Part shown: piece by piece, positions 35,215 to 42,303 of the stretch
How positions within the stretch are numbered: the stretch's first letter is position 1
Layout: every line of letters begins with the position of its first letter
From: Actinoplanes oblitus
Lineage (GTDB): Bacteria; Actinomycetota; Actinomycetes; Mycobacteriales; Micromonosporaceae
Assembly: GCF_030252345.1 (NCBI RefSeq)
Contig: NZ_CP126980.1
Location: forward strand, 8,565,501-8,629,500
Reading direction: 5' to 3'
Length of the DNA: 64,000 nt
The notes under the pieces: model-generated
Databases searched by the model: none
Told to the model about the DNA's origin: nothing
The model's input: only the letters and a program-made list of their open reading frames with translations
Program-made: the position numbers and the translations under genes

Positions 35215-35287
35215 GGTCCCGTCGTCTAGCGGCCTAGGACGCCGCCCTCTCAAGGCGGTAGCGAGGGTTCGAATCCCTTCGGGACTA
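35215..35287 (+). tRNA. tRNA-Glu (anticodon CTC), copy 2
   Basis: Same 73-nt sequence as the leftward tRNA-Glu at 30112-30184, with anticodon CTC and G1-U72. Here CCA is not encoded (CTTC follows the discriminator A). It is 55 bp after tRNA-Gln and probably cotranscribed with it. Confidence 0.95.
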
Positions 35288-35297
35288 CTTCAGAGCA

Positions 35298-35329
35298 ACG
35301 GCTCGCATCCATCGGATGCGGGCCGTTTC
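35298..35329 (+). terminator. terminator of the tRNA-Gln/tRNA-Glu transcript
   Basis: 13-bp stem ACGGCTCGCATCC / GGATGCGGGCCGT with a 3-nt loop and one G-U-type mismatch, followed by TTTCG, 10 bp after the tRNA. Confidence 0.85.
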
Positions 35330-35342
35330 GCGTTTCCGCGGC

Positions 35343-35430
35343 TTTTTTCGGTACGACTGGGAGCCCCGTGGTGGTCGGCTCGCGATGCCCGGCCCCCTAG
35401 CGGCCGCGGCGCGTGTCGTGCGGGTCCGCC
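35343..35430 (+). repeat. dispersed 3' intergenic element, copy 2 (TTTTTTCGGTACG)
   Basis: Begins with TTTTTTCGGTACG 56 bp after tRNA-Glu and resembles 17446-17531 over about 85 bp. Both copies lie just 3' of a rightward transcription unit. Confidence 0.6.
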
Positions 35431-35509
35431 TGCGTGTCGCGCGGGGCCGCCCCGGCCCGTGTGCGTCACCACGGCTGGCCTTGACGGTGGTGTCCCGGCC
35501 GACGGCCCT

Positions 35510-36150
35510 GGGCTGGTGCTCACGGTGGTCTCCGGGGCCCGGAGACCACCGTCACGACCAGCCGCCATCCCCCGGCTGGCGCCCACGGTGGCATCGCCAG
35601 GCCGGAGACCACCGTCACGACCAGCCGCAGACCCGGGCTGGTGGTCACGGTGGTATCCCGCGGCCGGACACCACCACCACGACCAGCCGGCAAACCCCGG
35701 GCTGGTAGTCACGGTGGTATCCCGCGACCGGACACCACCACCACGACCAGCCCCAGACCCGGGCTGGTAGTCACGGTGGTATCCCGCGACCGGACACCAC
35801 CACCACGACCAGCCCCAGACCCGGGCTGGTAGTCACGGTGGTATCCCGCGACCGGACACCACCACCACGACCAGCCCCAGACCCGGGCTGGTAGTCACGG
35901 TGGTATCCCGCGACCGGACACCACCACCACGACCAGCCCCAGACCCGGGCTGGTAGTCACGGTGGTATCCCGCGGCCGGACACCACCACCACGACCAGCC
36001 CCAGACCCGGGCTGGTAGTCACGGTGGTATCCCGCGACCGGAGACCACCACCACGACCAGCCGCAGGCCCGGGCTGGTGGTCACGGTGGTGTCGCGCGGC
36101 TGGAGGCCACCACCACGACCAGCCGGCGAGCCCCGGCTGGTGGTCGCGGG
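35510..36150. repeat. array 2: eleven ~62-bp hairpin repeats
   Basis: The core CACGGTGGT (with small changes) starts at 35521, 35583, 35646, 35710, 35772, 35834, 35896, 35958, 36020 and 36082, with a degenerate last unit at 36145. The central copies are 62 bp and almost identical. Each has GGTGGTATCC ... GGACACCACC arms and ACCAGCCC ... GGGCTGGT arms. It occupies the space between tRNA-Glu and the convergent arfB. No gene is credible here. Confidence 0.88.
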
Positions 36151-36163
36151 GGTGCGGGGTGGG

Positions 36164-36177
36164 CGTACCGGAAAGGG
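36164..36177 (-). repeat. TTTCCGGTACG 3' motif after arfB
   Basis: Leftward-sense CCCTTTCCGGTACG, 8 bp after the arfB stop; it closes array 2 on the right while the copy at 35343 opens it on the left in the opposite orientation. Confidence 0.6.
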
Positions 36178-36184
36178 TGGGTGG

Positions 36185-36613
36185 TCAGTCGGTGGGGAAG
36201 GAGCGGCGGTTGCGCTTGGTCTGGGCGCGCTGCTTCTTGGCGGTGATGCGGCGTTCGACGGAGCCCTTCGTCGGGCGGGTGGCCCGGCGGGCCCGGGGTG
36301 GGGCGGCGACGGCCGAGGCGACCAGGTTGCCCAGGCGGGCCGCGGCGGCCTCGCGATTGCGCAGCTGGGAGCGGTGTTCGGAGGCGGTGACGGTGAGCAC
36401 CCCGGACACCAGGCGGGTGCCGAGGCGCTCGGCGGCGCGCTCCTTCAGCGTGGTGGGCAGCAGGTCGGAGCCGAGCAGGTCCCAGGACAGCTCGACCCGG
36501 GAATCGGTCGTGTTGACGCCCTGACCACCGGGGCCGCCGGAACGGGAGAAGCGCCAGGCGAGCTCCGCCGCCGGAATGGTCAGGCGATCGTTCACCCGTA
36601 CGTCCTCAAGCAC
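36185..36613 (-). CDS. arfB: peptidyl-tRNA hydrolase ArfB (YaeJ)
   Basis: Rescue factor that releases peptides from stalled ribosomes. 142 residues from the GTG at 36613 (VLEDVRVNDRLTIP). The catalytic GGQ loop is FSRSGGPGGQGVNTTDSRVEL, and the family's basic C-terminal tail is TKGSVERRITAKKQRAQTKR, which enters the empty mRNA channel. The longer open frame upstream is a shadow of the M16 gene. Confidence 0.92.
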   Translation of the reverse strand: MLEDVRVNDRLTIPAAELAWRFSRSGGPGGQGVNTTDSRVELSWDLLGSDLLPTTLKERAAERLGTRLVSGVLTVTASEHRSQLRNREAAAARLGNLVASAVAAPPRARRATRPTKGSVERRITAKKQRAQTKRNRRSFPTD

Positions 36614-36707
36614 GCGGCAAGCATGGCACCCGGACGGCAAGCGCGCCACGGGGTTGTCAATCGATCCGGACCTGGGTGCCCGGGCGGTTTTCGAAACGGG
36701 AAGGGGC

Positions 36708-38033
36708 ATGATGGTTCGGGTGACGTCCCCATCCGCACCGGTCGCCACGACCGGGTATCCGTGGCCCATCGAAACCACGCGGCTGGCGAACGGCCTCCGG
36801 GTCGTCGTCAGCGAGGACCGGACCGCACCGGTCGTCTGCGTCAATCTCTGGTACGACGTCGGCTCCCGGCACGAACCGCCCGGCCAGACCGGTTTCGCCC
36901 ACCTCTTCGAGCACCTGATGTTCGAGGGTTCGCAACACGTGAAGAAGACCGAGCACATGAAGCTCGTGCAGGGCAACGGCGGCTCGCTGAACGCCACCAC
37001 CAACCCGGACCGGACGAACTACTTCGAGAGCATGCCGGCCGAGCACCTGGAGCTGGCGCTGTGGCTGGAGGCCGACCGGATGGGCGGCCTGGTCCCGGCG
37101 CTCACCCAGGAGACCCTGGACAACCAGCGCGAGGTGGTGAAGAACGAGCGCCGCCAGCGGTACGACAACGTGCCGTACGGTGACGCGTGGTTGCGCCTGT
37201 TGCCGCTGCTCTACCCCGCCGGGCATCCGTACCACCACGCCACGATCGGGTCGATGGAGGATCTGAACGCGGCCGGCCTGGACACCTTCAAGGCGTTCCA
37301 CCAGCAGTACTACGCGCCGAACAACTGCGTGCTCACGGTCACCGGGGACGCCTCGCCGGCCGAGGTGTTCGCGCTGGCCGAGAAGTACTTCGGGGCGATC
37401 GACCCGGTGCCCGACATCCCGGCGGCGCCGCCCGGGCACCTGGCCGGTCCGGCCACCGAGCCGGTGCGGGAGACGGTCACCGCCGCGGTGCCGGCCGCGC
37501 GGCTCTACGTGTCGCACCGGACGTACCCGTTCGGCACGGCCGGGTACGACGCGGTCACCGTGCTCGCCACCGTGCTGGGCAGCGGCCGTGGCAGCCGGCT
37601 CTACCAGCGGCTGGCCGACGGCAAGCGGATCGCCCAGCCGGACTACATCGGGGCGTACGGGGTCGACCTGGCGCACGCCCCGGCGCCGCTGATCGTCACC
37701 GCCACCGCCAAGGACGGCGTCCCGGTGGAGACCCTGGAGGACGGGCTGACCGAGGTGCTGCAGAGCCTCCTCGACGAGCCGGTCACCGACGACGAGCTGA
37801 ACCGGGCCAAGGCGCTGCTGACCACCAGCTGGTGGCGGCAGGTGTCGACGGTCGGCGGGCGGGCCGACACGCTCGGGCGCTACGCCACCCAGTTCGGTGA
37901 TCCGGCGACTGCCGGGTACCGGCTGCCGGCCTGGCAGGCGGTGACCGCCGACGACATCGCCGAGGCGGCCGCGCGCACGCTGCAGCCCTCGTCCCGCGTC
38001 ACGCTGACCTACCTGCCAGGGGAAGAGAAATGA
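36708..38033 (+). CDS. M16-family zinc peptidase, catalytic subunit
   Basis: 441 residues from the ATG at 36708 (an ATG directly after it at 36711 has better spacing to GGAAGGGG). The inverted zinc motif HLFEH (GFAHLFEHLMFEG, about residue 68) is intact, with the downstream acidic residues in LWLEADRMGGLVPALTQETLDNQREVVKNERRQRYD. Insulinase-like peptidases of this size act as heterodimers with an inactive partner, which is the next gene, overlapping by 4 bp. Substrates are unknown; some family members degrade peptides or process precursors. Confidence 0.92.
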   Translation: MMVRVTSPSAPVATTGYPWPIETTRLANGLRVVVSEDRTAPVVCVNLWYDVGSRHEPPGQTGFAHLFEHLMFEGSQHVKKTEHMKLVQGNGGSLNATTNPDRTNYFESMPAEHLELALWLEADRMGGLVPALTQETLDNQREVVKNERRQRYDNVPYGDAWLRLLPLLYPAGHPYHHATIGSMEDLNAAGLDTFKAFHQQYYAPNNCVLTVTGDASPAEVFALAEKYFGAIDPVPDIPAAPPGHLAGPATEPVRETVTAAVPAARLYVSHRTYPFGTAGYDAVTVLATVLGSGRGSRLYQRLADGKRIAQPDYIGAYGVDLAHAPAPLIVTATAKDGVPVETLEDGLTEVLQSLLDEPVTDDELNRAKALLTTSWWRQVSTVGGRADTLGRYATQFGDPATAGYRLPAWQAVTADDIAEAAARTLQPSSRVTLTYLPGEEK

Positions 38034-39370
38034 GCCTCGTCACCACCCGCCCGGAGCCCGGCACCGCCCGGCCGTACGCGTTCCCGGCCGTCCGCCGGGT
38101 CACCGCGCACGGTGGCACGGTGATCGCCGCGCACCTGCCCGGCCAGGTCCTGGCCACCGCGATGCTGCTGCTGGACGCGAGCGCCGCCCGGGAGGCCGAG
38201 GGCCGCGAGGGCACCGCCACCGTGCTGGCCAAGTGCCTGGAGGAGGGCACCGAGAAACGGGACTCGGCGGCGTACGCGCTGGCGCTGGAGGGGCTCGGCG
38301 CCGAGCTCGTCCCGTCGGTGGACTGGGACACGTTCCGGGTCGGCGTCTCCGCCCCGGCGCCGCGGCTGGCCGGCGCGGTCCGGCTGGCCGCCGAGGCCGC
38401 CCGCACCCCGAAACTGGATCCGGCCGACGTGTCCCGGGTCCGCGACGACGAGGTGACAGCGCTGCGGATGGACTGGGCGCAGCCCGGCCCGCGGGCCGAC
38501 GCCGCGCTGCGCGCCGACCTGTTCGGCGCGGACGGGCGGTACCGCCGCCCGCTGCACGGCGATCCCACCTCGCTGGCCGCGGTGACCGTCGACGACGTGC
38601 TCGCCTTCCATCGGGAGTGGATGCTCCGGCCGGGCGTGCTGCTGGTCGCCGGTGACCTGGACGGGCTGGACCTGGCCGAGCTGGCCGAGGCGGCGTTCGC
38701 CGGCACCACCGGGCAGGCGCTGGCGCTGGACGCGCCGCTGGGCCTGGCGATCCCGGAGCGCCCGCACGTGATCCTCGTCGACCGGCCCGGGTCGGTGCAG
38801 TCCACGCTGCGGATCGGGCACCGCTCGCCGGAGCGCGCCACCCCCGACTACGTGCCGATGACGCTGGCGGCCACGGTGCTCGGCGGGGCGTTCACCTCCC
38901 GGCTGAACCATTTGATCCGGGAGGTGAAGGGGTACACGTACGGCATCCGCGGGTCGTACGCGATGACCCGCCGGGCCGGGCGGTTCGAGGTGGCGGCCGG
39001 GGTGCAGACGGCGGTGACCGCCCCGGCGATCCGGGACACCCTCGGCGAGATCCGGCGTACCCAGCAGGACGGGGTCACCGAGGCGGAGCTGGCGGTGGCG
39101 CGGTCCTGGCGGGCCGGGCAGCTGTCGGTGGAGATGCAGACCCCGGGCGCGATCGTCGGCGCCCTGGCCACCCTGGTGGTGCACGGCCTGCCGGACGACT
39201 ACTACGAGACGCTGCGCCGGGAGTACCTGGGGGCGACCGTCGAGCAGGTCTCCGCGGCCGCCGCCCGGCACCTCGCCGTCGACGGCCTGAGCCTGGTCGT
39301 GGAGGGCGACGGCGCCGCGATCCGGGACGAGCTGGCCGAGTTCGGCGAGGTGACCGAGGGCCGCGTCTAG
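38030..39370 (+). CDS. M16-family subunit lacking the zinc motif
   Basis: 446 residues, MSLVTTRPEPGTARPYAFPAV. It has the M16 fold throughout, with KGYTYGIRGSYAM near residue 305, the Arg/Tyr segment that completes the partner's active site, but the position of HxxEH reads TVLAKCLEEGT, so it cannot bind zinc by the usual motif. Together with the preceding gene it forms the active/inactive pair known from mitochondrial MPP and from bacterial two-gene M16 systems. The two are coupled by ATGA. Confidence 0.9.
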   Translation: MSLVTTRPEPGTARPYAFPAVRRVTAHGGTVIAAHLPGQVLATAMLLLDASAAREAEGREGTATVLAKCLEEGTEKRDSAAYALALEGLGAELVPSVDWDTFRVGVSAPAPRLAGAVRLAAEAARTPKLDPADVSRVRDDEVTALRMDWAQPGPRADAALRADLFGADGRYRRPLHGDPTSLAAVTVDDVLAFHREWMLRPGVLLVAGDLDGLDLAELAEAAFAGTTGQALALDAPLGLAIPERPHVILVDRPGSVQSTLRIGHRSPERATPDYVPMTLAATVLGGAFTSRLNHLIREVKGYTYGIRGSYAMTRRAGRFEVAAGVQTAVTAPAIRDTLGEIRRTQQDGVTEAELAVARSWRAGQLSVEMQTPGAIVGALATLVVHGLPDDYYETLRREYLGATVEQVSAAAARHLAVDGLSLVVEGDGAAIRDELAEFGEVTEGRV

Positions 39371-39433
39371 GTACTGGTGTGAGCTGGGCCGCGTCTCCGC
39401 CTGCCGGTGGCGCGGCCCGGCTAACGTCGCCGC

Positions 39434-40429
39434 ATGACGATCACCGACGAGCCGGTCGAGACGCGGCCGGCCCGCCGCGGAGTCGGCACGGTTCTGCTCT
39501 GGCTGCTGCTGATCCCGGCGCTCTGCTGGGCGGTGCTCCGGCTCGGCGGGTGGGATCGGGGGCCGCTGATCCCGCTGATGGCCTTCACGCCGTACGTCGC
39601 GGTCTGGTCCCTGGTTCCGCTGCTCCTGACCTTGGTCCTCCGGCGCCGGGCGGCGGCAGCGGTGGCTGCCGTGGTCGCCGCGACGCTCGCGGCGTGCGTG
39701 CTGCCGCGCGCCCTGCCGGACCTCGACAGGGGTGCCACCCGGGGTGTCACGCTGCACGTGATGACGTCGAACCTGCTGTTCGGCGGCGCCGACGCGAGCG
39801 AGGTCGTCCGGCTGGTGCGGGAGAACGACGTGGCGGTGCTGGCCGTGCAGGAGTTCGCGCCGCGGGCGGAGACGTCGCTGGCCGCGGCCGGTCTCGGCGA
39901 GCTGCTCCCCTACCACCAGCTGGCGCCCGAGGAGGGGGCCAGCGGCACCGGGCTGTACTCGCGGTACCCGTTGGCCGGGCCGGACGCGAAACGCAACAGC
40001 GGCGGCTTCCAGCAGACCTGGGGGACGATCCAGCCGCCCGGCGCGGTCCCGGTCCAGATCGAGTCGGTGCATCCGCTCGCACCGTCCGCTCCGGACACCT
40101 ACCACGGCTGGCGCACCGACCTGGCGAACGAGCCGAGGTCGGACGGCGACAACCCGCGGCGGGTCCTGCTCGGCGACTTCAACGCGACGCTCGACCACGG
40201 CCCGCTGCGTGAACTGATCTCGCACGGGTACCGCGACGCGGCGGACACCGTCGGCAAGGGCCTGATCGGTACCTGGGGACCCTACGACGGGGACCCGATT
40301 CCGCCGGTGACCATCGATCATGTACTGGTCGACGAAGAGATCGGGGTACGAGACGTGTCGGTGCACGACGTACGGAACTCCGACCACCGCGCGGTGGTCG
40401 CCGAACTGACCCTGCCGGCGGCGTCATGA
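39434..40429 (+). CDS. membrane-anchored endonuclease/exonuclease/phosphatase protein
   Basis: 331 residues, start MTITDEPVETRPARR. Three hydrophobic segments (about residues 18-95: TVLLWLLLIPALCWAVLRLGG, LIPLMAFTPYVAVWSLVPLLLTLVL, AVAAVVAATLAACVLP) anchor it, and the EEP domain follows outside: HVMTSNLLFGG, LAVQEFAP, LLGDFNATLDH, VTIDHVLVDE and NSDHRAVVAELTL. All metal and catalytic residues of the fold seem present. The substrate may be a phosphodiester in a lipid or nucleic acid; it cannot be named. Confidence 0.85.
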   Translation: MTITDEPVETRPARRGVGTVLLWLLLIPALCWAVLRLGGWDRGPLIPLMAFTPYVAVWSLVPLLLTLVLRRRAAAAVAAVVAATLAACVLPRALPDLDRGATRGVTLHVMTSNLLFGGADASEVVRLVRENDVAVLAVQEFAPRAETSLAAAGLGELLPYHQLAPEEGASGTGLYSRYPLAGPDAKRNSGGFQQTWGTIQPPGAVPVQIESVHPLAPSAPDTYHGWRTDLANEPRSDGDNPRRVLLGDFNATLDHGPLRELISHGYRDAADTVGKGLIGTWGPYDGDPIPPVTIDHVLVDEEIGVRDVSVHDVRNSDHRAVVAELTLPAAS

Positions 40430-40962
40430 CCGCCGTCGTCCGCGCGCTGACCCTGGAGGACGTGCCGGAGCTGACCGCGGTGCTGGTCGGCACCCGGGAC
40501 TACCTGGCGCCCTGGGACCCGATCCGGGACGAGAGCTTCTACACCGAGGCGGGCCAGCGCCAGGTGATCACCGACCTGCTGCGCGCCGGCAACGCGCTGC
40601 CGCACGTGATCCTCGACGAGGGCCGGATCGCCGGCCGGATCAACCTGAACAGCATCATCCGCGGCCCGTTCCAGTCGGCCAGCCTCGGGTACTGGGTGGC
40701 GGAGCGGCACGCCGGGCGGGGGCTCGCCTCGGCCGCCGTCGCCGAGGTGCTGCGGCTCGCGTTCACCGAGTACGGGCTGCACCGGGTGGAGGCGGGCACG
40801 CTGCTGCACAACGAGCGGTCGCAGCGGGTGCTGCTGAAGAACGGGTTCGAGCGGTTCGGGATGGCGCCCCGCTACCTCCACATCGCCGGTGAGTGGCAGG
40901 ACCACTACCTGTACCAGATCGTCGCGGAAAACTGGTTGGCCGCCAAAAACCGTGCCGTCTAG
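40426..40962 (+). CDS. RimJ/RimL-like GNAT acetyltransferase
   Basis: 178 residues, coupled to the preceding gene by ATGA. The RimJ pattern is clear: LGYWVAERHAGRGLASAAVAEVLRLAFTEYGLHRVEAGTLLHNERSQRVLLKNGFERFGMAPRYLHIAGEWQDH. RimJ acetylates ribosomal protein S5 in E. coli; related proteins act on other amines. Its last codons contain the promoter of the thrS leader (40936-40965). Confidence 0.88.
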   Translation: MTAVVRALTLEDVPELTAVLVGTRDYLAPWDPIRDESFYTEAGQRQVITDLLRAGNALPHVILDEGRIAGRINLNSIIRGPFQSASLGYWVAERHAGRGLASAAVAEVLRLAFTEYGLHRVEAGTLLHNERSQRVLLKNGFERFGMAPRYLHIAGEWQDHYLYQIVAENWLAAKNRAV

Positions 40963-40965
40963 TCT
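40936..40965 (+). promoter_or_regulatory. promoter of the thrS-like leader
   Basis: -35 TTGGCC (40936-40941), 18-bp spacer, -10 TAGTCT (40960-40965), lying inside the end of the acetyltransferase gene. The leader ATG at 40973 is only 7 nt downstream of the -10 box, so transcript and ORF should start together (leaderless). Confidence 0.65.
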
Positions 40966-40972
40966 CTGCGGC

Positions 40973-41029
40973 ATGCACAGCAGCGTGAACACGACCACGC
41001 CGGGACACCCCGGCGTCGAGTCGCGCTGA
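40973..41029 (+). CDS. thrS leader peptide with three consecutive Thr codons
   Basis: 18 codons: MHSSVNTTTPGHPGVESR. The run ACG ACC ACG (40991-40999) lies just before the first hairpin of the attenuator. There is no ribosome-binding site, as expected for a leaderless start. This is the layout of a ribosome-mediated attenuator that senses charged tRNA-Thr: poor charging stalls the ribosome on the Thr codons. Confidence 0.75.
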   Translation: MHSSVNTTTPGHPGVESR

Positions 41030-41060
41030 CTTCACGACCCCGGGCGATCCGCTCGGGGTC
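40997..41060 (+). terminator. thrS attenuator hairpins
   Basis: Hairpin 1: ACGCCGGG / CCCGGCGT, loop ACAC (40997-41016), overlapping the last Thr codon. Hairpin 2 (terminator-like): GACCCCGGGC / GCTCGGGGTC, loop GATCC (41036-41060), followed by TTCT. The 3' arm of hairpin 1 (CCCGG, 41009-41013) can instead pair with CCGGG (41040-41044) and would then disrupt hairpin 2. The weak T run after hairpin 2 is the least convincing part. Confidence 0.65.
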
Positions 41061-41100
41061 TTCTGGGTCGATCGCGCGGGGCCTCACCAAGGAGACCCTG

Positions 41101-42303
41101 ATGATCGACCATCGCCGGCTCGGCCGCGAACTGGACCTCTTCGACTCCGATCCGCTGATCGGCGCCGGCCTGCCGTTCTGGCTGCCGGCCGGCGCGGCGG
41201 CCCGCCACGAGGTGGAGTCCTATCTCCACGAGCTGGAGCGCCGCAACGGCTACCAGCACGTCTACTCCCCCGTCATGGGGAAACGGCAGATGTACGAGTT
41301 GTCCGGCCACTGGGCGAACTTCGCCGACGACATGTTCCCGCCGATGCCGGTCGGCGACGACGAGCTGGTGCTGCGGCCCAGCATGTGCCCGCATCACGCG
41401 CTGATCTTCAAGGCCCGCCAGCGGTCGTACCGGGACCTGCCGTTACGCGTCGCCGAGCTGGGCCAGATGTACCGGCAGGAGCGCTCCGGCGTGCTCGGCG
41501 GGCTGTCCCGGGTCCGTTCGATAGCGCTCAACGACGCGCACCTGTTCTGTGCTCCCGAGCAGGCCGCCGCGGAGGTCGCCGGGGTGCTGCGGCTGATGCG
41601 GGAGGCGCACGCGGCGCTCGGCCTGCGGCCGGCCTCCTACCGGCTGTCGCTGCGCGGGCCGGGGAAGGACTACGGCGGTTCGGAGCAGGGGTGGGCGGCA
41701 TCGGAACGGTTGCTGCGGGGCGCGCTCGCTGACGAGGGCTTCGCGTACGCGGTGGCGCCCGGTGAAGCCGCCTTCTACGGTCCGAAGATCGACGTACAGG
41801 TACGGGACGCGGCCGGCCGGGAGTGGACCATCGCCACCGTCCAGATCGATGACCACCAGCCGCAGCGGTTCGGGCTGTCGTACATCGACGCGTCGGGGGC
41901 GAAGGCAAGGCCGGTGATGGTGCACCGGAGCCTGGCGGGATCGATGGAGCGCCTGTTCGGGCAGCTGATCGAGGAGCACGGCGGGGCGTTCCCGGTCTGG
42001 TACGCCCCGGTCCAGGTGGCCGTGCTGCCGGTCGGCGCCGAGTCGTCGTTCGCCGCGTCGGCCGTCGCCGCGGGACTGCGCGCCGCGGAGTTGCGGGACG
42101 GCTCGCTCGGTGCCCGGATCAGGGCGGCGGCGAAGGTGCCGTACCTCGCGGTGATCGGCGCCCGGGAGGCCGAGGCGGGCCTGGTGTCGCTGCGGCTGCG
42201 GGACGGACGGCGGCTGGACCCGATGCCGGAGGCGGCGGCGATCGCCCTGATCAGCGCGGTCGCCGCCGCCCGGAAACCGGATCAGCTCCTGCTCAACCCG
42301 TAG
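41101..42303 (+). CDS. thrS: short threonyl-tRNA synthetase without TGS and editing domains
   Basis: 400 residues against about 640-690 for standard ThrRS. The protein begins at the catalytic core (residues 1-290), and the anticodon-binding domain follows (about 297-400). Zn ligands are kept: Cys96 in LRPSMCPHH, His147 in NDAHLFC and His275 in PVMVHRSLAGSMERL. Motif 2 is PLRVAELGQMYRQERSG. Position Gln253 aligns without gaps to E. coli Leu489, a borrelidin-contacting residue, and the neighbour F487 is Asp251. With an attenuator in front, this is a catalytically intact second ThrRS, likely for drug resistance or low threonine; the standard thrS is expected elsewhere in the genome. RBS AAGGAG lies 7 bases before the ATG. 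Confidence 0.85.
   Translation: MIDHRRLGRELDLFDSDPLIGAGLPFWLPAGAAARHEVESYLHELERRNGYQHVYSPVMGKRQMYELSGHWANFADDMFPPMPVGDDELVLRPSMCPHHALIFKARQRSYRDLPLRVAELGQMYRQERSGVLGGLSRVRSIALNDAHLFCAPEQAAAEVAGVLRLMREAHAALGLRPASYRLSLRGPGKDYGGSEQGWAASERLLRGALADEGFAYAVAPGEAAFYGPKIDVQVRDAAGREWTIATVQIDDHQPQRFGLSYIDASGAKARPVMVHRSLAGSMERLFGQLIEEHGGAFPVWYAPVQVAVLPVGAESSFAASAVAAGLRAAELRDGSLGARIRAAAKVPYLAVIGAREAEAGLVSLRLRDGRRLDPMPEAAAIALISAVAAARKPDQLLLNP

Noticed and set aside
35087..35832. Proteins with repeated TTTSRPxPGW units in array 2
   Set aside because: The frame simply translates the 62-bp repeats, starts inside tRNA-Gln and has no ribosome-binding site.
29399..36150. CRISPR arrays at the repeats
   Set aside because: No unique spacers between identical repeats, units are directly adjacent or nearly so, and no cas genes are present.
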